A DNA stretch of 64,000 bases from Parapristionchus giblindavisi (lineage: Eukaryota; Nematoda; Chromadorea; Rhabditida; Diplogasteridae), in assembly GCA_943737045.1 (NCBI GenBank), contig CALSFV010000034.1:310001-374000 (forward strand), in the 5' to 3' direction. Below the pieces are notes generated by a model. It saw nothing but the letters and a program-made list of their open reading frames with translations, was not told the DNA's origin and searched no databases. The translations under genes were made by a program, and so were the position numbers. Shown piece by piece: positions 1-10,487 of this stretch (position 1 is the stretch's first letter; every line of letters begins with the position of its first letter).

Positions 1-532
1 TTAATTTAGCCAACGAGGTTGTGGCATAGTATTTTATGTGACCCCGGAGTAATCATTCTGTATTTCATAATCATAGCTTTTACTCAAGCTCACATACAGT
101 TATTAGTATAACCAACGTAAGATTTTAAGTCGTTTTTCTCCCTTTAACGACTTCTTTGGTGTGATATTTATCAAAAGATCAATCACATTCAAACATCGAC
201 GACAAAAATGTTTAGAAGAGAGTGAAAGGAATAGAAGAAATGAAGATGATCAGAGAAAGAAGAGAGAATAATCGCAAAACGTGCGTATACATTCTATATC
301 AAGACCATCTTTTCTCATTCGATCACCTTCTTCTCTCTTTACTTTGCCTTTTTCACTTTCCTTGATTTATTTATATGAAAATTATAACAACGTACAAATA
401 AGTATATGTATGTACGGATTTAAAATAGCTTGCAAACATTAGCAAGATTAATAAATAATGTGCTTCATGATGTTTCGGTGTTATGTCCGTTGATTTTCTA
501 TACCAAATTCGATTAGTCAATGTTTCAGACTC

Positions 533-2148
533 ATGGATGATATCCCAGAAGTGATCATACTGTCAGTCTGTCCATATCTTCCCTTATCAGATGTTTTTAA
601 TCTTCAATCAACATCGAAATCAATCAAACAAGGAGTGGATGTGTTTCTAGAAAAGAAGAAACAAAAGATTAACGCGGTTAATGTAAAACTGGTATGACTC
701 ATAATTTAATCCCCGATAATTGTATTTGTTTTTTAGGAAAGTGAGATGATCGAGATAAGCTTCACGTTTCCTAATGGAGAAGGTTTGTTCAAATCGCATC
801 TGACACCCCAAAATAATTTAACTTTCTGCTTTGCTTTCATCACATATGAAAGTTTTTCATCAGACGGATAGTTTAAAATTAAATTGTGTTAAATTTTTTC
901 AAAACTTCTTATATAGTTATTAAATTTCCTTCCAGCATTTGAAATCGCGAAAAGATTGGTTCCTCATGCCACATCTATCAGAAAAGGAAAATTTAGAGTA
1001 AATGTAAGTACGAAATCCAATTTTTGTATTGGTTGAATTGAATAATTAAATTTGCAGTACTGTTTCTTGATCCTTTCTTTTGCTATCGACCTGGCAAATT
1101 TGGACCTAATCAAAAATTCCTTTTTGAACATTTCTTCTATCGATTTGCTTCGGCTTCATAATCTGGAGGTTGGTTTTGAAAACATGAAATATGAAATGAC
1201 AATATTTCTCGAGGTTGATGATAAAACAATGACAGCTCTCGAATCGATTCTTCACTTTATTAGTTGTGATGAAATTGAGATAACTATTCGGAATTGTGAG
1301 AATGAATTATCGCTGTAAGTGTATATTAGTTTATTAGTTAAGCAATACATCCCACACTTATTTGAAACTCGGCGCTCTGGCTATACTCTCTCGTTGTCAT
1401 AGATAGTGAGAGAATGTGGCAAGAGCGAAAATTTTTAAAATTTTGAGTCCTTGGTTTCACAACAATAACTGTTTACAGTGATCGTTTCTCGAATCTTCTC
1501 CATCGACTTAAATCTCAGAATTTGAAATATCTTTCTCTGACTATCAGGGAATTCTTTCCTCTTGTGGATCATCTCATAACCAAGATTGTCAATACTGTAA
1601 ATTATATCAAGATTATTCTTGAACTGAATAACAGAGATAATCTGGTAAGTTTATTTACATTCACTTTCGTTCGATTAAAATAAAGCAGAAAATAATTTCA
1701 CACTTCATTTCTTTATTTTTATTTATATTTCGCTATTGATTTAATTAATTATAATTTATTTCAGCGGAAATTCAGTGAAGTTTTCTCATTTGCCCTTATA
1801 AAAGATCTTGCACTGTCTTCTTGTGCAGATGTAATTGTGGAGAATTCTGGTTCGAAGGTGGATCTATCTGCTGAACAATTGGATGATATCATACATGTAA
1901 TTTGTTCAAATGTTTACAAGAAATATCGATTGATTTCTCAGACTATTACGTCATCATCGAACAAACGGAGATTATGTTTTTATGTGAAGGAAACTCCTAA
2001 TCAATTGAGCCCTTCTATTTCGTCATCATTGGGAATTTACACAACAATCAAAGAATCAGGCGATGCGATGTTTCATGTAGATGGATTGCAATGTGATTGT
2101 CCATGTACCGCATGTATCCTTCTTCAATCTACCAGAATAGAGTTTTGA
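533..2148 (+). CDS. F-box protein, six exons
   Basis: Exons read as 533-691, 737-782, 936-1003, 1058-1314, 1479-1644 and 1765-2148, all with GT-AG introns and matching phases. The N-terminal ~45 residues look like an F-box: MDDIPEVIILSVCPYLPLSD, then a VFNLQSTSKSIKQ helix, the pattern that binds SKP1 in SCF ubiquitin ligases. The remainder is leucine/isoleucine-rich with repeated L..L..L strands, like the FTH/FBA-type C-termini of nematode F-box proteins, which select substrate. That assignment is by pattern only. The ATG sits 4 bases after TTTCAG at 523-528, so I read this acceptor as a spliced-leader site; an upstream exon is the alternative. Intron 4 holds a short MITE (about 1349-1445). 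Such genes are abundant and fast-evolving in nematodes, so no one-to-one orthologue is claimed. Confidence 0.72.
1349..1445. mobile_element. TTAA-flanked MITE in F-box intron 4
   Basis: It starts just after GTTAA and carries the family signature: a left end of CCCACACTTATTTGAAACTC, then GCTCTGGC, ATACTCTCTCG, and a mirrored right half containing GTGAGAGAATGTGGC. It belongs with the copies near 11473, 16590, 27723, 37691 and 44939. The right end is degenerate. Confidence 0.55.
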
Positions 2149-2300
2149 GTCAAACGAAAATCGATAAAGATATTTCTGGCATATATGGTAAATTTGTTAA
2201 GAAAGACACGAGATTTTGAGAGCAAAATAAAATGCTTTATAATACAAGAAAAATCAAACCGAGTTACGATAGGTCACTGAGTTCACAATCACATTCCTTA

Positions 2301-4213
2301 TCACGGGTCTCCTGTAAAAGTGTATCAAAATCTCCCCCTGTTGCCACTAGGAAAAATTTTTCTCTCGGATTTGGATGAAAGTCGATAGGTGGATGTGGTT
2401 GGGGGTCATGAGAAGGCTTATCGACTTGATTTGGCCAAAATCGCAGATTATCGATTTTTTGTGATCTACCACGGAAATTGCCATAACTCGGTTCATTTTC
2501 ATCGTACAGAGACCGGACAGGAGTCATTCGAATCCTATTAGTATGCTATACAAAAAAGGTGTTCGGAACACAATGGCGGAAAACCCGTCTTCAATGTGTT
2601 TCACCCAAAAAACTGATTTATCGACAAGAAAAGTGAGTGTTTCTCGAAAATTTCTCAGAAACACAATGAATTTTATTGCACCAATGGAATCGCCGCTCGT
2701 GATATAGGGTAGGCATGTAGTTCATTTGACTCATCTCTCGCCCCGGGACATCGAAATATAGAGTACTCCCGGACTTAGTCATTTTTTTCAAAAAAAATGG
2801 TTTTTTGACCATAAATCGCTTCAAATTGGTCGTATACACTATTTTAAAAAAGGAAAATGAAGCTCTCAATAAGCCCAACAAAATATATTTATATGATTAT
2901 CACGCCGCTAGAGATCATCATTCCCGAGCTATAATACGATTTCCTCAATTTGAAGGAAGAATACGAATTTCTGTTGTAATTGTTTACATTCGAGATTTTA
3001 TTATTAGTAGCATAATTTTATCGAAAATAGCATGAGTTAGATTACTTTTACACAACTTAAAAAGTTTACAAAGAATAGAAATTGAGAATACAGAGAGGGA
3101 ATAAATTAAATTGAGAATAAATTGAGGATATTTGAGTTTAAATTGAAAATACATTGAGAATAGAAGAATAATTGAGAATAAAAGAAGTAGGCAGTGACGG
3201 GGCAGAACCAAAAGAGATGTGGCGCTCGTCAAGAACTTAATCAATGAGTGGGAGAAGGAGGTAGAGGAGGATGGAGCATTCGTCGAGGATGAAGTGACAG
3301 CGCACGAGGATGATCGGATTATCACCCCTGATGAGATCTTCGATTGGATTCACAATGAGAAGGACAATCTGTTCGCGGATGATGGCCCTGACCTATCAAG
3401 TGAACTCGTATTCGATCAGTAAACGAATCCGCTGTTCTATACTCAATTTCTATTCTTTGTAAACTTTTTAAGTTGTGTTAAAGTAATCTAACTCATGCTA
3501 TTTTCGATAAAATTATGCTACTAATAATAAAATCTCGAATGTAAACAATTACAACAGAAATTCGTATTCTTCCTTCAAATTGAGGAAATCGTATTATAGC
3601 TCGGGAATGATGATCTCTAGCGTGATAATCATATAAATATATTTTGTTGGGCTTATTGAGAGCTTCATTTTCCTTTTTTTAAATAGTGTATACGACCAAT
3701 TTGAAGCGATTTATGGTCAAAAAACCATTTTATTTGAAAAAATGACTAAGTCCGGGAGTACTCTATATTTCGATGTCCCGGGGCGAGAGATGAGTCAAAT
3801 GAACTACATGCCTACCCTATATCACGAGCGGCGATTCCATTGGTGCAATAAAATTCATTGTGTTTCTGAGAAATTTTCGAGAAACACTCACTTTCTTGTC
3901 GATAAATCAGTTTTTTGGGTGAAACACATTGAAGACGGGTTTTCCGCCATTGTGTTCCGAACACCTTTTTTGTAGAGCATACTAATAGGATTCGAATGAC
4001 TCCTGTCCGGTCTCTGTAGGATGAAAATGAACCGAGTTATGGCAATTTCCGTGGTAGATCACAAAAAATCGATAATCTGCGATTTTGGCCAAATCAAGTC
4101 GATAAGCCTTCTCATGACCCCCAACCACATCCACCAATCGACTTTCATCCAAATCCGAGAGAAAAATTTTTCCTAGTGGCAGGCGCTCATACACTTTTAC
4201 CGGAGACCCGTGT
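2301..4213. mobile_element. Palindromic TA-flanked element, family A copy 1
   Basis: The left arm (2301 to about 3075) is repeated in inverse orientation from about 3445 to 4213 with few differences. The ends read TCACGGGTCTCCTGTAAAAG and its complement, and TA lies on both sides (2299-2300 and 4214-4215). The loop of about 370 bases carries a short acidic frame (3219-3422). The same termini bound the element at 38298-40934, so this is a dispersed family. TA duplication is the hallmark of Tc1/mariner-type transposition. No complete transposase is present, so it would depend on one supplied elsewhere. Confidence 0.8.
3219..3422 (+). pseudogene. Acidic ORF in loop of palindrome family A
   Basis: An open frame of about 67 codons lies wholly in the single-copy loop of the palindrome. 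It begins with a basic stretch (RGRTKRDVALVKNLINEW, counting codons just upstream of 3219), is then rich in Glu and Asp, and ends near ITPDEIFDWIHNEKDN and VFDQ-stop. I read it as the C-terminal tail of a lost transposase, because some pogo/Tigger-type transposases end in an acidic tail. It has no good start codon of its own. A small accessory protein is the alternative. The loops at 38298-40934 and 29967-31020 hold comparable acidic frames. Confidence 0.3.
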
Positions 4214-4960
4214 TATACTTGGTGTACATTATCTGGTGATATCGTAATCGATGATGTGCGACGATGTGTTACAGTAATCTGTAACATGGTATGTGGTACT
4301 AATCTTAACTTATCATCTTTTCCTCAAAATAATAAATGGAGACCATCTAAACGTTTTCGTAATAAGACTGTTTGTGTAGAATGATACATATTCAGCATAT
4401 GAACCGAAAGACATTTGATATTCATTCATAATATGTTTAAAGCTTGCCATGCGTATTGAAAGCATAACTTTCAAGGCATGTAGAGAGTGCCTATCCGATT
4501 TGCATACTTGACTCTCTCAAATTCGTATATCCCTCACTCTAATTTACATACAATAGAAACAATAAACGCTGCGGGAGTACTCAAGGGTTTCCTTCTTTAC
4601 CTTGTTTTACTTCAATACATATCACTTAATTTAACTTTGTTTCCTAAACTGCACTTAAATTTCTACTCATGACATGACTTATAAGCCTTATAACTTAAGC
4701 AATGACGTCTTGAGTTGAGATGTCTCATGAATGAGCTAATTTTTCATCGGTTGGAAGCGACTCACAAGTTCATTCTTGAACCAATCCCGTCTGGGATGCG
4801 CCGCGCAGTTTAACGACATATACCCGTTTGACGTTATCGTTTGCGTGGACAAACATCAGTAGACCGCTTAATTTATACATAGCAATGGAGATACAATTTC
4901 TAAACATGAGTGCATATATAATTTCTCACTTTATCTTACTCATTTTCACATTTCGTAATC

Positions 4961-5033
4961 GGCCGTGGTGGCGCAAGCGGTTAGACAGTCGTATAGCAAT
5001 ACACTGCACGCAAGTTCGATGCCCATCCGAGGA
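4961..5033 (+). repeat. tRNA-like sequence (box A/box B)
   Basis: TGGCGCAAGCGGTTAGAC resembles the D-arm/box A of a type II tRNA, and AAGTTCGATGCCC about 35 bases on resembles the T-arm/box B. The acceptor ends do not pair and the anticodon stem is poor, so it is more likely a SINE head or tRNA pseudogene than a working tRNA gene. Confidence 0.4.
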
Positions 5034-5589
5034 CAACGCTAGTCGTAGTTCCTGTAAGCCCTGCTCTGTCGTGCAGTTGGTCGGTCATCACTTCATTCAT
5101 TTCAAACCCAACCTTTCCATGCATATTCGGATCGAGTTGAAGGAGTCGAACCCCATGCGGTCCTCCTTATCAAATCTCTGAAAGTGTAATATCGAAGTCG
5201 TTCGAGCCCTCACTGAAGAGTACGCGTTCTTAATATCGATTGAATTATCGATTAAACCGGTTCTGTACGGTGCCAATGGCATCAAACATTTTATTGATTT
5301 TCTTTTGAAATACTTTGGCGTTGGTAGTTAGGATAATTGCATAAACATAGAATGTATCTCACGAAAAAATACGAAAATATCTCAAGAGACAAGATCTTTA
5401 CCAAATGACACGGATTGATAATAGAAACGAAAATAACAATAAAGAATAAATTATGAGATAGCATATTAAAGGTAAAGTAAAGGGGTAAGTAAAGGGGTAA
5501 GGTAAAGTAAGTAAAGGGTTCGTAGAAAAGGGTGGAATAGTAGAAAATGATATGGAAATCAATGATTATCACTATCTGTTTTGATATTC

Positions 5590-5900
5590 GACAAGTATTG
5601 ATCGAATTTATACCTTATTGATCGCTAGAAACATCAATGAACAAAAAATCACGTGCAGGAAAATTCGCAGTTTCTGAAAATTGTGGAAATTAGGTTTCGA
5701 ACATGCGACAAAGGAGTAACGAGTCCGAACGTTTACCACTGCGCTAAGGGATAGATGTGTGGGTGCGCTAACTTCTCGAAATAAAACATGAATGGTGTGA
5801 GGTATTTTCAAGAACATTGGGGACTCATCTTTAAAGCCCGTTATGAACTCTCTGTTTTTATCATTCGTGAGTAAGACCGATAGAGTACGTAGCATATTTT
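5590..5900 (-). repeat. tRNA-derived SINE-like repeat, copy 1
   Basis: On the minus strand it holds TAGCGCAGTGGTAAACG (box A-like), ATGTTCGAAACC (box B-like), then a body ending TTTCTAGCGATC. The same order with about 20-25% divergence occurs on the plus strand at about 48380-48600, including conserved sequence upstream of the tRNA-like part. Two copies with a shared tRNA-like head and unrelated flanks support a SINE-type family. Confidence 0.5.
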
Positions 5901-6442
5901 ACCTTCTTTAAATCACGATGACAACTTTTTTTTGTTTGCGAGAGAGTGTAGACTGAGCAGAAAGTAAAATTAGCTTGGGATGTGCCTTTGATCATCGTAT
6001 CATTAAGCAATCAACTGATTATATTGTTCCAGTGGTGTATTTAATTCCGGTTTGATTCTTTGATCAGATATTCTTCGTATTTCACGTTTCACAGCTGACA
6101 TCACATTTGTACTACGAGAGACAACAAAAGAAATCGGAAACCAAACGATACATGAATGAATATGATAGAGTATTGTAGAGAGATATGAAACGTATCACGG
6201 AAGTTTTTCTTCTTCATCAAGACTTCATTTTCCGTTTACACATATGTACGAAATGACTATAAAAGCAAAAGATACGGCCCAGAAAATATCATCAAAACTC
6301 ATATTTTCTATTGTTTTCACTAGATTTAATCTAGCTCTTCTTGGTTTGGTTTATGGTTTATGTTGTCTTTACAAAGAAGTAAAACAAACTGTTCACCTCT
6401 AGATAGCCTAGAGTCAATCAACTTCATTCTTTATCTTTTCAG

Positions 6443-8740
6443 ATGAGAAAAACTTGTCTTCTTATTTTCTTCATTGGATCTGTATTATCTTACAGAGGGA
6501 GAAATGGCATTCCTGATGTATGTTTCCCTTTTTAATCGATATCAATCAATGTTCTAATGAATTTAGGATGTTTCCCCACCAATTCCTGATGAAATGCCCA
6601 ACCAGCCATCATCGACGGGTATATTTTCAGAATCCAAAAATCCATTTCAAAAATCTTTAATTCAGTAACTGGATCTGCCTCACAATGTCCTAAAGCAATG
6701 AAATTTGGTGGTGGACCTCCTTCTTCATGTAACGGTCCAACAGATCCATTGAAGAAACCAGCCTCACCAATGGAAAAATGGTTCACTAAACAAATGTTCG
6801 ATGTAAGATCAAAGATCAATAATAAATCAGACATTCAATCGATATTTCAGGATCTTTTTCCATTCGCAAACATTGGATGGGGACCAAATAAGTGTTCCCC
6901 TTATTCATATGAGGCTTTTGTAATTGCCGCTAGATATTTTCCCGAATTCGGAACTTCTTCCCCTAATACGGTAATTTCTGTTAAATATTCATTTAATCAA
7001 TACGATAATAAATATGGTCAGATATATTCTGCTGTTCAAAACAATAAGCGAGACTTGGCCGCTTTCTTTGCTCATGCCGTCCAAGAAACTGGAGAAAACA
7101 ACGCTGACCTTTACACGTAAGAAATTCGATATTTTTTTAAAAAAATAAATGAAATCGATTTCAGTACAATGAAAGACCAAGCAGCTGATAATTGTTTCTA
7201 CAGAGGAGGTTTCTACAATTGGTTTGAGGTTGGTACGATATTATTGATTGATATTGATATTTTTCCTTGATTCAGGGAGGTCCAGTTTCATCATTCATGG
7301 ATAAGTCTTCTCCTGGATTCAAACCAGAGGATGGAAATGAATGCAGTATTGGAGGAAGGTTTGTATACAAATCAATAATATATTGACTACAGTATCCATG
7401 ATCAGATATTGTGCTGAATCGGCTGAATTGAACTATTTCTTTAACTGCTCACAAGAGGCTGGATCAAAGACTGGAATGTATAAAGGATGTTACTTTGGTA
7501 GAGGAGCTATTCAGGTAAGATTGCACTTTGGCCAATAACAAAATGAATAATATAATTTCAGATTTCGTACAATTACAACTATGGAATGTTCCAGAACTGG
7601 CTCCAGTCGCAGGTTTTACACTTTATCCCATCTAGACTTCAATTAAATTATCTTTATCTTTAGGGAATCAAAGTTGATCTTCTCAAAAATCCCAATCTCG
7701 TAATGACCAAAATGGATCCACCTCTAGCCATTATGGCTTCTCTTTGGTTCTATATGACTCCGCAACCACCAAAGCCAGCTATGCACGATATCGTTATGGG
7801 TTAGTTTATACATCCTAAAAGTGGAAATTGTAGATCCTGAAAGTGGAAATTGTAGATCCTGAAAGTGGAAATTTGAATTATTGATCGATTTAGGTGATTG
7901 GAACAGTGGTGATAAGAACAAAGCTTCTGGTTATTCTGGCCCTATCTTTGGTCCCACTTCACTCATCATTAATAATGAATGCAATGGAGAGGTATGTACT
8001 ACTAGTTCACATCTCAAGATTAATTTTGATCTCACAAAAGGATGCCTCAAATCCCGGAGGACCCGGTGAATCGAGAAGAATAAAGGCATTCAAATGGTTC
8101 TGTAAATATTTCAATGTACCCGCAGGAGAAGATAGGACACTTTCATGCAAACGTAACTAATACTCCATGTAGTCATTTGAAATACTTTTAAATTCAGAAA
8201 TGCCTGTGAAATTGGATATGATTAGACAAAATCAGAGTTATCAACCTGATTGGAGTTCAACTTGGAAAGAACAACCATGCAAATGTGCACCCGCTGAATA
8301 TGGAGGTATATATTATGACATATTATGACATTATCATGCAAATTCACTCACTTCACTGCCTACAAATGAACTGCCCAGCAAGAGTGTTTTTTTTGTTAAA
8401 ATTAATAATCATACTATCCCAGATCTATCCTTTCGTCGCCATTTTAAAGAAAACGTCCGCATATGAAACTTGATTAGAATAGTCAATTAACCTTCGAAAT
8501 CTCATTAAAACGTTGCTCGTCCAATTGGCCTGTTTGGCAAGGCCCTACTATAGTGATAATAACATGAAATTTACCATATTCATTGCAGGAATGATTTCAT
8601 ATTTCGATCCTGCCTTTTATCCTCAACGTTTTGTCAAACTCAATGAGGCTAACAAACTCCAATGTGAGAAGTCATTGTATGATAATCCGAAGATGTATTC
8701 ACTTGACCCAGTTTCATCTCCCTGTCTAAATCACAAATAA
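6443..8740 (+). CDS. Secreted GH19 chitinase-like protein, 14 exons
   Basis: It is predicted to hydrolyse beta-1,4 GlcNAc linkages of chitin outside the cell. Exons: 6443-6517, 6567-6618, 6666-6802, 6851-6970, 7022-7116, 7165-7228, 7276-7358, 7406-7514, 7562-7612, 7664-7799, 7894-7991, 8041-8152, 8198-8305, 8589-8740, giving 463 aa. Residues 1-16 are a signal peptide (MRKTCLLIFFIGSVLS). The GH19 core shows FFAHAVQETGENN (residues 143-155, Glu150 being the expected general acid) and GRGAIQISYNYNYG (240-253), the substrate-cleft signature. Many cysteines suggest disulfides. Intron 4 (6971-7021, 51 bases) is also open in frame, so retention would add 17 residues. Intron 10 has a 22-base tandem repeat, 2.5 copies near 7817-7873. 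CTTTTCAG abuts the ATG, probably a trans-splice acceptor, and AATAAA lies near 8788. Likely roles, by inference, are eggshell or cuticle remodelling, feeding or defence. Confidence 0.9.
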
Positions 8741-8926
8741 TAGAGCCGGTCTCTATATGAATTGTATCATTTCATTTTGACAATTGTGAATAAATGCATT
8801 ACAACAAACCAAACATTTTGTTTGTCTACGGTAACATGATTAAAGAAGAGGACTGGTACGTCAGAATTATACAAGTTATGGCAGAAGAGAGTTATGGATG
8901 AAAAACCGAAATTTCATAATTTATTA

Positions 8927-10201
8927 GGGTGTGCCAAAAGTCTTTGCACTTTTTTCTCGCCCTACTTTCGACCCCTCTTTCTCGGTCGAGAGCAATTGTT
9001 ATCCCATGAGGCATTAATCCTATATCGGAGACTTATAGATCAGTAAATGCGATTAGTCTGATTTGCCAACTCTCTTTCCTCGACTGAAATTTAAATTTTT
9101 ACTTATGACACCATTACTCAAAGTTCGACATGTCCTTCTTGACTTGCACCGTACGGAGTGGACTGCAACAGAAACGTATCACCAACTACCTCAGTCAATG
9201 AAGCCAAGGATGAAGTATCCCATAACAGTCTTCTCCTTGTATCGTCATTTCAAGAACAACCATTTTTCTTTGGTTGAAAACCCAAGGTCATGACGTCCTA
9301 CCAGCTAAAATGAAGGCGTGGTTCTTCGAACTGACAGAAGTTGGCCGAAGCAGAGTTTGTGATACCTGGAGCAGACAAATGGTACTCCAGGATCCACTAT
9401 CCATCACATCCTCATTCGGTCTTCCCTTCGTCCCAGGGCATCTTAATTGGTTCCCCATGTGCTCTTGTTCCTATTCTCAAAACAGCTCAAAAACCGAGTC
9501 GACATCTCCACTTCAAATCTCGGCCGTTCTCGATCCACTGATTGGGTGATGTATATTGTCTACCAAGTTGATAAGTGGGTCTCGCACGACAACCCTGATA
9601 TAATGATGGAATGGCTGCCCGCCTGGAAGGATGCTAAAACCGTCCCTAAACCCAATCCGAATGGAATGAAAGAGTCGCACTAATTCTTCCTCTGCTCTCT
9701 TGGTGTGGTTTATTACGAACTGCTACCTGATTGGCAGATTGTTAATACTAATGCCTTCTGCAAACAACTACAGGAGATGTAGGGCTCAGTCCTTCTCAGC
9801 CGCTTTGTGTGAGGAAAAGTATTACTTTTAATGAACAACGCGAGGACACATCACTCTAACAAGACGTAGATCAAACTGAAGAATTTAGATATTGACTGGC
9901 TTCCCCGTCCGCCGTATACCCCCTACCTATCCCATTGTGATTGCAACGCTTTCCGATCTCTCTAGCACTGCTGCAGAGGGAAAACCTTCCATAGTCTGAC
10001 CGATGAGAAACGGGATATCGACCTTTGGATTGCCTCGCTCCCTAATGAGTTTTGCCAGAACGGTGTCATGCAGTTGCATACTAGATGGAGGACAGTTGTT
10101 CATAAACGTGGACAGTATGTCAGTATTTGAATGTAGTTGCTTCGTTTGTTATTCGAAAAAATATGAAGTATGAAAAAAGTGCAAAGACTTTTGGCACACC
10201 C
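8927..10201 (+). mobile_element. Degenerate mariner element
   Basis: The ends are inverted repeats (GGGTGTGCCAAAAGTCTTTG and complement) flanked by TA (8925-8926, 10202-10203). At about 1.28 kb the length is typical of mariner. Plus-strand fragments of a mariner transposase can be followed through several frames: HRTEWTATETYHQL, FSLVENPRS, VVYYELLPDWQIVNT, LLMNNARTHHSNKT and WLPRPPYTPYLSHCDC. Frameshifts, stops and replacement of expected catalytic Asp residues (the HDNAR-type motif reads MNNAR) show it is dead. A related copy, heavily rearranged, lies at 59004-63332. Confidence 0.88.
9063..10130 (+). pseudogene. Mariner transposase pseudogene
   Basis: These are remnants of the D,D34D transposase, in order but in shifting frames. 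The N-terminal helix-turn-helix region lies at about 9105-9290 and the catalytic region at about 9690-10040. Internal stops occur after LQEM and in the SNKT region. It is not translatable as one protein. Confidence 0.75.
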
Positions 10202-10487
10202 TAATACTCTAAAAATTCGTGTGACGATTATACTAAAACGTTAAAAAACATTTTTTTACGAAACCCATCATAATTAAGAAAATGAATAGAATTTGCATGC
10301 AATAGTTTAATAAAAGTGCATAATTGCATAAACAGAAAGATCCAATGAAGTCTACAATCGCCATTTCTATTTCATTTTCTACTATTCATTCCATTCTATG
10401 CGGTCGTATCGCGATTCACTTCTTCTCAGTTATTAAATTAAATTCTTCCTAAAAGATTAATTATAACGTTTTGGGAATCGCTGAACG

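Larger units (their letters stand above)
4214..6442. other. Gene-free spacer between F-box and chitinase genes
   Basis: No spliced gene could be built on either strand. The stretch holds two tRNA-like repeats (4961-5033 and about 5590-5900) and a GGTAAAGTAAGTAAAGG run near 5465-5520. The last few hundred bases should contain the chitinase promoter, but no element is recognised there. Confidence 0.5.
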
